NCBI RefSeq assembly: GCF_011040385.1 | Contig: NZ_JAAIKB010000003.1 | Span: 62,001 to 126,000, forward strand | DNA: 64,000 nt | Origin: Falsiroseomonas algicola | GTDB lineage: Bacteria > Pseudomonadota > Alphaproteobacteria > Acetobacterales > Acetobacteraceae | Reading direction: 5' to 3' | In this document: in pieces, positions 19,429 to 27,889 of the stretch | Numbering within the stretch: position 1 is the first letter of the stretch | Layout: each line of letters begins with the position of its first letter | The notes under the pieces: model-generated | Database searches by the model: none | Told to the model about the DNA's origin: nothing | The model's input: the letters and a program-made list of their open reading frames with translations, nothing else | Made by a program: the position numbers and the translations under genes

Positions 19429-20613
19429 ATGCAAGACCGCACCCTGATCCGCCTGGCCCCTGGCGGCGACCGCCGCGTGAAGGCGGGGCACCCCTGGGCC
19501 TTCTCCAACGAGATCGCGATGACCCCCGCGCTGCGCGCCCTGCCGCCAGGCAGCGTGGTGCGGCTGGAGGGGGATGACGGGTGGCGCCACGGCGCCTGGC
19601 ACTTCAACCCGCACAGCCTGATCGCGGCGCGGCGGCTGGATGCGGACCCGAATGCCGCCTGCGATGCCGCCTGGTACAGGGCGCGGATCGGCGCCTGCCT
19701 GGCGCTGCGGGAACGCCTGTTCGACACGCCCTTCTATCGCCTGGTGCATGCCGAGGCCGATGGCCTGCCGGGCCTGATCATCGACCGCTACGGCGATGCG
19801 GTGGCGATGCAGGCCAATACCGCGGGGATGGAGGCGGCGACGCCGCATATCCTGGCGGCGCTGCGGGACCTCTTCGACCCGCGCGTGGTGGTGGCGCGGA
19901 ACGACAGCGCGGTGCGCAAGCTGGAGGGGCTGGAGGAGGCGGTGACGCTGCTCCATGGGACCGACGGCACCGCCACCGTCGAGGAACACGGGCTTCGCTT
20001 CCCGGTGGACCTGCTGGGCGGCCAGAAGACCGGCTGGTTCTTCGACCAGCGGGCGAACCGGGCGATGGTGGCGCGCTTCTGCGCCGGTCGGACGATGCTC
20101 GACGCCTTCTGCCACACCGGCGGATTCGGGCTGGCGGCCGCGGCGGCGGGGGCGCGGGAGGTGACGCTGCTGGATCGCAGCGAGCATGCGCTCGACCTGG
20201 CCATGCAGGCGGCGCGGCTGGCGGGCTTCGGGGATCGCGTGACGCCGCTGAAGGCGGAGGCGCTGGAGCATCTGGAGAAGATGGCCGCCAGCGGCCGCAG
20301 ATTCGAGGTGGTGGTGACGGACCCACCGGCCTTCGCCAAGACGCGGAAGGACCAGCCCGCCGCGCTGCGCGGGTACGCCAAGCTGGCGCGGCTGGCGGCG
20401 GGGCTGGTGGAGAAGGACGGGATCCTGTTCATCGCCTCCTGCTCCCACCACGTGGCGCCGCCCGATTTCGCGGAGGCGGTGACCTGGGGCGTCCACAAGG
20501 CGCGGCGGGAGGCGCGGATCCTGGCGAGCGTCGGCGCGGGGCCGGACCATCCCGTGCATCCGGCGCTGCCGGAAAGCGCCTACCTCAAGGGGCTGCTGCT
20601 GCACCTCGCATGA
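19429..20613 (+). CDS. Class I rRNA (cytosine-5) methyltransferase, RlmI-like
   Basis: A 394-residue SAM-dependent methyltransferase of the RlmI/YccW group, which makes m5C in 23S rRNA. An N-terminal PUA-like RNA-binding domain is seen (LIRLAPGGDRRVKAGHPWAFSNEI). A central linker follows (VHAEADGLPGLIIDRYGDAVAMQ). The Rossmann core contains GWFFDQRANRAMVARF, motif I MLDAFCHTGGFGLAAAAAGA, VTLLDRSEHALDLA and the DPP loop VTDPPAFAKTRKDQ, with SCSHHV near the end. The exact target base is inferred from the family. Its stop overlaps the next gene's start (ATGA). Confidence 0.87.
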   Translation: MQDRTLIRLAPGGDRRVKAGHPWAFSNEIAMTPALRALPPGSVVRLEGDDGWRHGAWHFNPHSLIAARRLDADPNAACDAAWYRARIGACLALRERLFDTPFYRLVHAEADGLPGLIIDRYGDAVAMQANTAGMEAATPHILAALRDLFDPRVVVARNDSAVRKLEGLEEAVTLLHGTDGTATVEEHGLRFPVDLLGGQKTGWFFDQRANRAMVARFCAGRTMLDAFCHTGGFGLAAAAAGAREVTLLDRSEHALDLAMQAARLAGFGDRVTPLKAEALEHLEKMAASGRRFEVVVTDPPAFAKTRKDQPAALRGYAKLARLAAGLVEKDGILFIASCSHHVAPPDFAEAVTWGVHKARREARILASVGAGPDHPVHPALPESAYLKGLLLHLA

Positions 20614-21002
20614 ATGCCTCGCCCTTGCGCGCTGTTCGCGCGACCCTGATCCGCGCCTTCCGCGCGACGACCTTTGAGGCCGAGGGGGCCGTGGCGCGGA
20701 TCGGGCGCCGGTCGCGCGCCCTGGATGCGCTGCTGCGCGGGCCGGCGGCGTTCATCACGGCGTGGAACCCCTATAGCCGCCCCATGCCCTTCGGCTGGAA
20801 CGACCGCATGCAGGGAAGGCTGCGCCAGGCGGTTGCCGGCCGCGTGATCGGGGAAGGTTGGGGCAGGGGAAGCGGCTGGGCGGAGCATCACCTGCTGGTG
20901 GCGGGGGCGCCCGCCCGCCTTCGCGTGGTGGCACGGCGCTTCCGGCAGCACGCCATCGTCATTGTCGCACCCGGCCGCCCCGCCCGGCTGCTGGCCGCGT
21001 AA
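20610..21002 (+). CDS. DUF3293 domain protein
   Basis: A 130-residue protein matching the DUF3293 pattern: a leader with basic residues, then [40 protein letters not shown] and a C-terminal [12 protein letters not shown]. The A-W-N-P block, W-x-E and the final Q-x-A-I core are characteristic. The function of the family is unknown. Its ATG overlaps the rRNA methyltransferase stop by four bases, so it is translationally coupled and may share a function in RNA or ribosome metabolism; that is inference from position only. Confidence 0.75.
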   Translation: MNASPLRAVRATLIRAFRATTFEAEGAVARIGRRSRALDALLRGPAAFITAWNPYSRPMPFGWNDRMQGRLRQAVAGRVIGEGWGRGSGWAEHHLLVAGAPARLRVVARRFRQHAIVIVAPGRPARLLAA

Positions 21003-21060
21003 CGGCGCGCAACCCCGCGCTTCACCCCCCGTTGGCGCCCTGACGGACAGGGAGGCGGCA

Positions 21061-22233
21061 ATGCGGGCGATCTGCTGGCACGGCAAGGGCGACATGCGGG
21101 TGGATACGGTGCCGGACCCGCGCATCGAACAGCCGGGCGACGCCATCATCCGCATCACCGCCACCGCGATCTGCGGCAGCGACCTGCACCTCTATGACGG
21201 CTACGTCCCGATGATGAAGGAAGGCGACATCATGGGCCATGAGCCCATGGGCATCGTCGAGGAGGTGGGGCCGGAGGTCACGCGGCTGAAGAAGGGCGAC
21301 CGCGTCGTCGTCCCCTTCGTCATCGCCTGCGGGTCCTGCTTCTTCTGCGAGAAGTCGCTGTTCTCCTGCTGCGACACCACCAACCCGGATGCCGCCGCCC
21401 TGGCCGAATTGCAGGGCCATGCGGGCGCTGGGCTGTTCGGCTATTCACACCTCTATGGCGGCTATCCCGGCGGGCAGGCGCAGTACCTTCGCGTGCCGCA
21501 TGCCGATGTCGGGCCGGTGATCGTCCAGAGCGACCTGCCGGACGAGAAGGTGCTGTTCCTGTCGGACATCCTGCCGACGGGCTGGCAGGCGGCGGAGCAG
21601 GGCAACATCCAGCCGGGCGATACCGTCGCCGTCTGGGGCTGCGGGCCGGTCGGGCAGATGGCGATCATCTCCGCCTGGCTGCTTGGCGCCGGACGCGTCA
21701 TCGCCATCGACCGCGTGCCGGAGCGACTGGAGATGGCGCGGGTGCATGGCAAGGCGGAGGTGATCGATTTCACCAGCCAGGATGTCTACGACCAGCTGCA
21801 GGTGATGACGAAGGGGCGCGGCCCCGATGTCTGCATCGATGCCGTCGGCGCGGAGACGCATGGCCTGGGATCGATGGATGCGATGATGGACAAGGCGAAG
21901 GCCGCGGTCGGGCTGACCACGGACCGCATCCATGCGCTGCGCCAGGCCATCAATTGCTGCCGCAAGGGCGGCACCGTCTCCGTCCCCGGCGTCTATATCG
22001 GCTTTCCCGACAAGTTCCCGATGGGCGCCGCCTTCGGCAAGGGGCTCACGATGCGCATGGGACAGACCCATGCGCAGCGCTTCCTCCAGCCGCTGCTGGA
22101 CCGGATCGACAAGGGCGAGATCGACCCGAGCTTCGTCATCACGCACAAGCTGTCGCTGGAGGAAGGGCCCAAGGCCTACGACACCTTCCGCGACAAGAAG
22201 GATGGCTGCATCAAGGTGGTGCTGACGCCGTAG
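21061..22233 (+). CDS. Zinc-dependent alcohol dehydrogenase (formaldehyde dehydrogenase-like)
   Basis: A 390-residue medium-chain dehydrogenase. The catalytic zinc site is visible as [12 protein letters not shown] (Cys) and [13 protein letters not shown] (His-Glu); the structural zinc lobe is [18 protein letters not shown](P) is bound by [14 protein letters not shown] then [14 protein letters not shown]. The insertion after the structural zinc, with [22 protein letters not shown], is typical of the glutathione-independent formaldehyde-dehydrogenase-like branch, whose members act on various alcohols and aldehydes. The actual substrate is unknown. The ATG at 21061 follows GGAGGC. It ends just before three hairpins. 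Confidence 0.92.
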   Translation: MRAICWHGKGDMRVDTVPDPRIEQPGDAIIRITATAICGSDLHLYDGYVPMMKEGDIMGHEPMGIVEEVGPEVTRLKKGDRVVVPFVIACGSCFFCEKSLFSCCDTTNPDAAALAELQGHAGAGLFGYSHLYGGYPGGQAQYLRVPHADVGPVIVQSDLPDEKVLFLSDILPTGWQAAEQGNIQPGDTVAVWGCGPVGQMAIISAWLLGAGRVIAIDRVPERLEMARVHGKAEVIDFTSQDVYDQLQVMTKGRGPDVCIDAVGAETHGLGSMDAMMDKAKAAVGLTTDRIHALRQAINCCRKGGTVSVPGVYIGFPDKFPMGAAFGKGLTMRMGQTHAQRFLQPLLDRIDKGEIDPSFVITHKLSLEEGPKAYDTFRDKKDGCIKVVLTP

Positions 22234-22258
22234 CCTTGCATGCCCTCAAGCGCCGGGC

Positions 22259-22312
22259 GGCCGCGTCCGCGGCCTTGGCTCGCCGCACGAGCGGCGGGCC
22301 GCGTTCGCGGCC
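22259..22312. repeat. Three consecutive hairpins between convergent genes
   Basis: Hairpin 1 (22259-22274) is GGCCGCG-TC-CGCGGCC, hairpin 2 (22281-22296) is CGCCGC-ACGA-GCGGCG, and hairpin 3 (22297-22312) is GGCCGCG-TT-CGCGGCC. The outer two are near-identical copies. The block lies between the 3' ends of the alcohol dehydrogenase and the minus-strand hypothetical gene and resembles a compact REP/BIME-like unit or a bidirectional terminator without T-runs. Confidence 0.6.
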
Positions 22313-22358
22313 TCGGCCAACGTTGTCGGCCGCAGGACGTGGCTATTCGCTCCGTGCC

Positions 22359-22733
22359 TCATCGTTTGTAGAGCGACCAGCCGCCGACGACGATCCGCAG
22401 GATGCCGCGGAAGCGGATCGTCTCCTTCCCGATCGTCAGGCGCCCCATCACGCGCTGCACATCGACGGCGCCGATGCTGGGCTGGGGCTTGGCGCTGCGC
22501 GGTTCCAGCACGATGGCATCGAGGATCTGCGCCAGGGTCCAGCCGGTGTCATCGAGCTGCAGCGTCTCCACGCCATCGGCCTCCGTCAGGCGGAGGTCGC
22601 CATCGCCGGGATGCCAGATGCGCACGGGATTGCCGGCGCGAAGCCGGGTGTGCAGCGGGCCGACGCGCCAGCGGCTGAAGGGGGGCGGCTCCTCGGCCTC
22701 GCAGGCCCAGGACTGGGGCGCGGTTCTGTCCAT
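22359..22733 (-). CDS. Hypothetical protein
   Basis: A 124-residue protein of unknown function. It starts MDRTAPQSWACEAEEPPPF and is followed by SRWRVGPLHTRLRAGNPVRIWHPGDGDLRLTEA-type beta-rich sequence, TGWTLAQILDAIVLEPR, and a basic C-terminus FRGILRIVVGGWSLYKR that may contact a membrane or nucleic acid. No signal peptide or known motif is seen. I chose the ATG at 22733, with GGAGAA about 12 bases upstream, over an ATG at 22754 with no binding site. It lies about 180 bases downstream of the pentapeptide gene on the same strand, and no gene was recognised in that gap. Confidence 0.5.
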   Translation of the reverse strand: MDRTAPQSWACEAEEPPPFSRWRVGPLHTRLRAGNPVRIWHPGDGDLRLTEADGVETLQLDDTGWTLAQILDAIVLEPRSAKPQPSIGAVDVQRVMGRLTIGKETIRFRGILRIVVGGWSLYKR

Positions 22734-22912
22734 CGCCGAAGCTCTTCTCCGCATCGTTGTTCGATGCGGTGATGAAGCCCGGGCGGGCGTTCCGGGGCCA
22801 ATCCGAAGGGCCTGTGGGGGCGATAGGCGTTGCCTTCGTTGCAGGTAGGGAAAGCAAGAAGTCGAAGTGGCGTGGCGCTGTCTATGGCGGTGATAGGCGA
22901 TGGCGATGGGGC

Positions 22913-24304
22913 TCAGCGCGGCGTGCAGGCTTCCGGCGGCACGATCATGTCCTGCGCCACGGGATCGACACCCCGGGGCAGTCGCGTGCGGCAGTCGTGG
23001 AAGGCGGCGGCGAGGTTGACGCCGGCGAGGTTGGCCCCGCGCAGGTCGGCCCCGCGCAGGTCGGCCCCGCGCAGGTCGGTGGCACGCATATCGGCGCCGC
23101 GAAGATCAGTACCGCGCAGGTTGGCGTCGACGAAGCTGGCGTAGCGAAGGGACGTTCCGAGCAGCCTGGCGCCGCTGAGATCCGCACGGCGGAAGTTGCC
23201 ATGCTCCAGCGTGGCGGATTGGGCGTGGATGTTCCGCAAGCTTGCTCCGACGAACTGGGCGTGATCGAGCGCTGCTCCATCCAATCTCGACTGATCAAGC
23301 CTGGCGGCATTGAGGTTGATCTGCCGGGCTTCGAGGCCGACCAGATCCGCCCGGCGGAGATCGGCTGCGCGGAGATCGGCGGAGGCAGCGCCGAAATAGG
23401 CATGGCGGAAGCTGGCAGCCCGCAGATCGGCGTGGCCTGACCGGAACTCGTCGATGGCGGCGTCCGTGAAGTTGGCATGGCGGAGATCGCGGCCGGTGAG
23501 GTCGAGCCGGCGCAACCTGATGCCCTGGAAGTTGCGAAGGCCGTCCAGCGCCGCTGAGTCTCCCAGGCGGAAGCGCGCCTGGGCAAGCAGGCCCGCCGGC
23601 TCCGGGTCGGACGGGGTGAGCGCGACCGCGCGCTCAAGGGCGGGCACGGCCTCCGCCGCACGCGTGGCATAGAGAAGCGCGCGGCCGAGGCCGAGATGCG
23701 CGGCTGGCAGTTCTGGATGCTCGCGCGCCAGGGCGGCATAGGCGGTGGCGGCGCCGTCGGGATCCCAGCGTTCCCTGAAGCGGGCACGGTAGACGATCGG
23801 GGCGAGGCTGCCGGGAGCTGCGTCCACAGCAGCGTCGAGGCGTCGCCGCTCGGACTCGGGACCCAGCAAGGCTTCCAGGGCAGCGCCGCTGCCGTGGAAG
23901 GTGCATGACGAGAGGGAGAAGACGCCGTCCCCGCCGATGCTCCAGGCGGCCGCCAGGATCGTCTGCCCGACCGGGGGGAGGCGCCGGCCAAAAACGCCGC
24001 AGCCGAGGGCCTCTCCGTTGCTGCGAAGAACGGCGCGGCCCGGCACGGTGCCCTTCCAGACGTCGGTCGGTTCGGCGATCACCTCGATCGCCAACGCCGC
24101 TGTATCGATGATGCGGGCTTCCAGGATGCGCGCCTCGAAAATCGCGGGCGCGCTTCGCACCAGCTCCAGCGGAGGCAGCCGCGCGCAGGAACAGGCGACC
24201 GCAGGGGCCGTCCATCCGGCGAGGGCCAGCGCCAGCAACAGGAGGGCGCCGGACGCGCGCAGGGTTTCGGTCGCCAGGGCTGGCCAGGGCCGGCAAGCGT
24301 TCAT
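22913..24304 (-). CDS. Secreted TIMP/netrin-like, TPR and pentapeptide-repeat protein
   Basis: A 463-residue secreted or periplasmic protein with three parts. Signal peptide: hydrophobic SGALLLLALALAGW, predicted cut after Ala37, leaving mature N-terminus CSCARLPPLEL. A C-x-C at the mature N-terminus followed by two more spaced cysteines (ALGCGVF, SSCTFHG) resembles the TIMP/netrin-like module found in some bacterial secreted proteins. Residues about 200-265 look like tetratricopeptide repeats (AATAYAALAREHPELPAAHLGLG, then AVPALERAVALTPSDPE). From about 275 to 435 pentapeptide repeats (A-D/N-L-x-x type, for example DLRGADLRGADLRGANL) predict a right-handed quadrilateral helix. Function is unknown; a binding or inhibitory role is only suggested by the TIMP-like end. 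Confidence 0.72.
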   Translation of the reverse strand: MNACRPWPALATETLRASGALLLLALALAGWTAPAVACSCARLPPLELVRSAPAIFEARILEARIIDTAALAIEVIAEPTDVWKGTVPGRAVLRSNGEALGCGVFGRRLPPVGQTILAAAWSIGGDGVFSLSSCTFHGSGAALEALLGPESERRRLDAAVDAAPGSLAPIVYRARFRERWDPDGAATAYAALAREHPELPAAHLGLGRALLYATRAAEAVPALERAVALTPSDPEPAGLLAQARFRLGDSAALDGLRNFQGIRLRRLDLTGRDLRHANFTDAAIDEFRSGHADLRAASFRHAYFGAASADLRAADLRRADLVGLEARQINLNAARLDQSRLDGAALDHAQFVGASLRNIHAQSATLEHGNFRRADLSGARLLGTSLRYASFVDANLRGTDLRGADMRATDLRGADLRGADLRGANLAGVNLAAAFHDCRTRLPRGVDPVAQDMIVPPEACTPR

Positions 24305-24339
24305 GATGCGCCATCGTAGCGAAGGCGCCGCGGGCGCCG

Positions 24340-25446
24340 CTACAGGAACCGCTCCCGGATATCCACGCTGCTCTCCCGCCCGAGCTTGTCGAAATGCTCC
24401 CGCAGCCAGAGGTCCGCCGCGTCCCGCCCATAGCGCTTCAGCGTCGAGAGAAACTCCCAATCGCCGTTCAGCTTGGTGGACAGCCGGAACTCCCGCATCC
24501 GCGGCTCATCCTCGATGCAATGCAGGAACAGCCGGCGGTAGCGCGGCTGTTCCAGGCGGCCGGCATCGAGCAGTCGCTGGACGAAGTCGATGGCGCGCAT
24601 CTCCGCCATCAGGGAGGCGTTGAAGCTGATCTCGTTCAGGCGGTTCACGATTTCCGTCGGGCGCGTCGGCAATTCGTCGCGCACGATGGGGTTCAGCTGC
24701 ACCAGCACGATGTCCGGCGGCCCGCCCTGTTCATACAGCGGCCAGAGCGCGGGGTTTCCGAGGTAGCCGCCATCCCAGAAGGGCTCGCCATCGATCTCCA
24801 CCGCCTTGAAGAATTGCGGCAGGCAGGCGGAGGCGAGGATGGTGTCCACCGTCACCTCTTCCTTCGCGAAGACCCGCGGCTTGCCGGTGCGGACGGAGGT
24901 GGCGGAGATGAAGAGCTTCGGCCCGGCGCCCTGGCACAGCACCGTGGGGTCCACCGCTTCCTCCAGCACCTGGCGGAGCGGGTTGAAGTCGTAGGGCGTC
25001 GGGTTCATCTGGTAGGGGGAGAGGACGCGGGTCAGCGTCTCGAAGGTCTGGTAGGCGAAGGACCAGGTGAGGTCATGGCCCCAGATCGCCTTCTCCAGCG
25101 GCGTGTTCTGCAGCGGGCTGACGGCCATGCGCGCCGCGGCGCCGCGCCAGAAGCGGTCGAGCGCCGCGATCGCGCCCTCACGCCCGCCCTCGCAGAGGCC
25201 CTGCACGAAGACGACGGCATTGACCGCGCCGGCGGAGGTGCCGGAGACGGCCTCGAACTCCAGCCGCTCATCCTCCAGCAGGCGCTCCAGCACCCCCCAG
25301 GTGAAGGCGCCGTGGGTGCCGCCGCCCTGCAGGGCCAGGTTGATTCGGCGCGTGGTGCGCTGGGGCTTCGGCGTGGGCTTCGGCGCCTGGGTGGCGCCGG
25401 CGGCGGCGAGGGTGTCGGCGGCCTCTTTCTTGAACTCGTCGATCAT
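24340..25446 (-). CDS. Patatin-like phospholipase (possible PHB depolymerase-type)
   Basis: A 368-residue serine hydrolase. The oxyanion loop is NLALQGGGTHGAFTWG (near 38-53), the nucleophile is in AVSGTSAGAVNAV (G-x-S-x-G near residue 70), and the catalytic Asp is in FWDGGYLGNPAL (about 225), giving the patatin Ser-Asp dyad. There is no signal peptide; an N-terminal Ala/Pro-rich region precedes the domain. Start at MIDEFKKE (ATG 25446); an upstream in-frame codon at 25473 lies inside the repeat-containing spacer. It follows 3-hydroxybutyrate dehydrogenase on the same strand with about 68 bases between, and family members in that setting act on polyhydroxybutyrate granules, so a role in PHB turnover is inferred. 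Confidence 0.85.
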   Translation of the reverse strand: MIDEFKKEAADTLAAAGATQAPKPTPKPQRTTRRINLALQGGGTHGAFTWGVLERLLEDERLEFEAVSGTSAGAVNAVVFVQGLCEGGREGAIAALDRFWRGAAARMAVSPLQNTPLEKAIWGHDLTWSFAYQTFETLTRVLSPYQMNPTPYDFNPLRQVLEEAVDPTVLCQGAGPKLFISATSVRTGKPRVFAKEEVTVDTILASACLPQFFKAVEIDGEPFWDGGYLGNPALWPLYEQGGPPDIVLVQLNPIVRDELPTRPTEIVNRLNEISFNASLMAEMRAIDFVQRLLDAGRLEQPRYRRLFLHCIEDEPRMREFRLSTKLNGDWEFLSTLKRYGRDAADLWLREHFDKLGRESSVDIRERFL

Positions 25447-25460
25447 GGAGTGGCCTTGGC

Positions 25461-25506
25461 CCCCCTCACCCAACCCTCTCCCCCCGTTGGGGGGAGAGGG
25501 CTTTTG
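25461..25506. repeat. GC-rich palindromic intergenic repeat, copy B
   Basis: A stem CCCTCTCCCCCC / GGGGGGAGAGGG (12 pairs, short loop) with an upstream CCCCCTCACCCAA tract and a following CTTTT. It is nearly identical to the copy at 44801-44846 and related to 7593-7633. It sits in the short intergenic gap between the 3-hydroxybutyrate dehydrogenase stop and the patatin start, on the plus strand reading against both genes. Confidence 0.65.
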
Positions 25507-25513
25507 CGGGTCA

Positions 25514-26308
25514 TCACTGCGCGACCCAGCCGCCGTCGATGGACAGCGCGGTGCCGTTGATGGAGCCGCTGTTGGGGCCGGCGAGGTAGAGCGCGCCTTC
25601 CGCGATCTCCTCCACCTCCACCCAGCGCTTGTTGGGCTGGCGTTCCAGCAGGAAGTCGGTCAGCGCCTTGTCTTCGGACACGTTGTGCTTGGCGGCCAGC
25701 GGCGCGACCTGCGCTTCCGCCAGCGGCGTGCGGACGAAGCCCGGGCAGATGGCGTTGCAGGTGACGGGGGTGCGCGCGACTTCCAGCGCCACCGACTTCG
25801 TCAGCCCGACCACGGCATGCTTGGCGGAGACATAGGCCGTCTTGAAGGGGCTCGCGACCAGGCCGTGGGCGCTGGCGACGTTGATGATGCGGCCAAAGCC
25901 CTTGGCCTTCATCGCCGGCAGCGCCGCCTTGATGGCGTGGAAGTTGGAGGTGAAGTTGATGGCGATGATGCGGTCGAACTGCTCCTCCGGGAATTCCTCC
26001 ACCGGGGAGACGTGCTGGATGCCGGCATTGTTCACCAGGATGTCGAGCGAACCGAGGCTCGCCTGGCATTCCGCGACCATGGCGCGGATCTCGGCGGGCT
26101 TCGACATGTCCGCGGCGGAATAGGGCGCTTCCGCGACACCCATCGCGGCGCCGACCTTGGCCCGGGCTTCCGCGATCGCCTCCGGCTTGCCGAAGCCGTT
26201 CAGCATCACCTTCGCACCCTCCGCCGCATAGGCCAGCGCGATGGCGAGGCCGATGCCGGAGGTCGAACCCGTCACCAGGGCCACGCGGCCCTCCAGCTTC
26301 CTCGTCAT
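25514..26308 (-). CDS. bdhA: 3-hydroxybutyrate dehydrogenase
   Basis: A 264-residue short-chain dehydrogenase that interconverts 3-hydroxybutyrate and acetoacetate with NAD, a step in polyhydroxybutyrate breakdown. Motifs: ALVTGSTSGIGLAIA (Gly-rich NAD loop, about 9-24), LVNNAGIQHVSPVEEF, the catalytic YVSAK near residue 155 followed by HAVVGLTKSVALEVA, and the C-terminal INGTALSIDGGWVAQ. The stretch NAGIQHVSPVE and GFVRTPL is distinctive for this enzyme. The neighbouring patatin supports a PHB function. The ATG at 26308 is clear. Confidence 0.92.
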   Translation of the reverse strand: MTRKLEGRVALVTGSTSGIGLAIALAYAAEGAKVMLNGFGKPEAIAEARAKVGAAMGVAEAPYSAADMSKPAEIRAMVAECQASLGSLDILVNNAGIQHVSPVEEFPEEQFDRIIAINFTSNFHAIKAALPAMKAKGFGRIINVASAHGLVASPFKTAYVSAKHAVVGLTKSVALEVARTPVTCNAICPGFVRTPLAEAQVAPLAAKHNVSEDKALTDFLLERQPNKRWVEVEEIAEGALYLAGPNSGSINGTALSIDGGWVAQ

Positions 26309-26364
26309 CGCTCGATCCTTCCTCGTGATGGCTTGTTGCAGCGCGATAGGGGGGCGAGGGTTGC

Positions 26365-27819
26365 TCAGGGCAGGCGCTTGAGCAAGCCGACGACGCGCTT
26401 GACCAGGGGCGACATCAACTTCGGCGCATAGAAATCGCCGGCCGCGCGCTTCGCGGCCTCGGCCAGGGTCGGATAGGGCAGGACCAGGCCTGCCAGCGTG
26501 GAAAGCTTCATCTTGCGGCCGATCATCAGCGCGAAGGTGCCGGCCATCTCGCCCGCATGGGGGGCGAGGATGCCGGCGCCGAGCAATACGCCCGACTTCG
26601 TTGCCACGAGCTTGACCAGGCCGATCGGCACGCGCTCCGCCACCGCGCGATCGGTCTCCGGCACCGGGAAGCGGAGGATGCGGACATCCTGCCCGGCCTT
26701 GCGCGCCTCCTCCTCCGTCATGCCGATCTGGGCGAGTTCGGGGTCGGTGTAGGTCACGCGGGGCAGGGCGGCGTAGTCCACCTTGGCGGGCAGGCGGAAC
26801 AGCATGGCGCGGGCCAGCACGCCGGCATGTTGCGACGCCACATGGGTGAAGGCGCGGGGGCCGATGCCGACGGGATCGGCGATGTCGCCCACCGCGAAGA
26901 CGCGGCGGTTGGTGGTGGAGCGCAGCCCGGCATCCGTGGTGATGCCCGCCTTCGTATGCGCGACCTGCCCGGCTTCTAGGTCGAGCCCCGCCAGGCGCGG
27001 CGCGCGGCCGACCGCCAGCAGAAGGTGGGTGCCGCCGATGCGGCGCCCATCCGCCAGCACCGCGACCAGGCCCGGCGTGCCGTCCTCGGCCGGGTCGGGC
27101 TCCACGGAAGCGAGCTTCGTGCCTTCCAGCAGCGTGACGCCATCGGCGGTGAGCGCGCGGCGGAGGCCGTCCGCCAGTTCAGGGTCGTCCCGGCCCGCGA
27201 TGCGCCCGGCCTCGATCACCGTGACCAGGCAGCCAAGGCGCGCATGGGCCTGCGCCATCTCCAGCCCGATGGGGCCGCCGCCCAGGATGATCAGGTGGCC
27301 CGGCGGTTCCTCCAGGTCGAAGATCGTCTCGTTGGTCAGCCAGGGGACGGGGCCGAGGCCGGGGATGTCCGGCACGATGGCCTGGCTGCCGGCGGCGATG
27401 ACGCAGCGGCGGAAGGTGAGGCGGCGGCCGCCGGCCTCCACCACGTCCGGCGCCGCGAAATGGGCGCTGGCGCGGATGACATCGACGCCCATGGCGCGGA
27501 AGCGGGCCTCGGAATCCGTGGGCGCGATGTGGTCGATGGTGCCGCCGATATGGGCGCGGAGCGCCGTCCAGTCGATCTCGGGCGGGGGCAGGCGGATGCC
27601 GAAGCGATGGGCGTTGCGGGCGCTGGCCGCGGCATGGGCGGCGGCAAGCATGGCCTTGGAGGGGACGCAGCCGAAATTCAGGCAGTCGCCGCCCATCGTC
27701 CCGCGTTCGATCAGCGCGACCTTCAGGCCGAGGCCGGCGGAGAAGGCGGCGGTGGAGAGGCCGGCGGCGCCGGCGCCGATCACCACCACGTCGAAATCGG
27801 GGCTGCTGCCGAAGGCCAT
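26365..27819 (-). CDS. FAD-dependent pyridine nucleotide-disulfide oxidoreductase (dihydrolipoamide dehydrogenase-like)
   Basis: A 484-residue flavoenzyme of the lipoamide dehydrogenase/mercuric reductase family. FAD motif DVVVIGAGAAGLSTAAF is at the N-terminus; the redox disulfide is GGDCLNFGCVPSKAMLAAAH; the NAD(P) domain has LIILGGGPIGLEMAQAHARLG; the second FAD segment is RRVFAVGDIAD. The dimerisation region shows VLPYPTLAEAAKRAAGDFY in place of the H-x-H-P-T-x-x-E His-Glu dyad of true lipoamide dehydrogenase, which argues against pyruvate-complex E3 and for the mercuric-reductase-like branch. No merA heavy-metal domain is present. The start is MAFGSSPDF (27819); the ribosome binding site is weak. 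The physiological substrate is unknown. Confidence 0.88.
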   Translation of the reverse strand: MAFGSSPDFDVVVIGAGAAGLSTAAFSAGLGLKVALIERGTMGGDCLNFGCVPSKAMLAAAHAAASARNAHRFGIRLPPPEIDWTALRAHIGGTIDHIAPTDSEARFRAMGVDVIRASAHFAAPDVVEAGGRRLTFRRCVIAAGSQAIVPDIPGLGPVPWLTNETIFDLEEPPGHLIILGGGPIGLEMAQAHARLGCLVTVIEAGRIAGRDDPELADGLRRALTADGVTLLEGTKLASVEPDPAEDGTPGLVAVLADGRRIGGTHLLLAVGRAPRLAGLDLEAGQVAHTKAGITTDAGLRSTTNRRVFAVGDIADPVGIGPRAFTHVASQHAGVLARAMLFRLPAKVDYAALPRVTYTDPELAQIGMTEEEARKAGQDVRILRFPVPETDRAVAERVPIGLVKLVATKSGVLLGAGILAPHAGEMAGTFALMIGRKMKLSTLAGLVLPYPTLAEAAKRAAGDFYAPKLMSPLVKRVVGLLKRLP

Positions 27820-27889
27820 GGGGCGCGTCCTCCACACTGTGGCCCCGGCAATGCAGCGTGGCGCGGGCGGGGGCAAGCCCCGCCTCATC

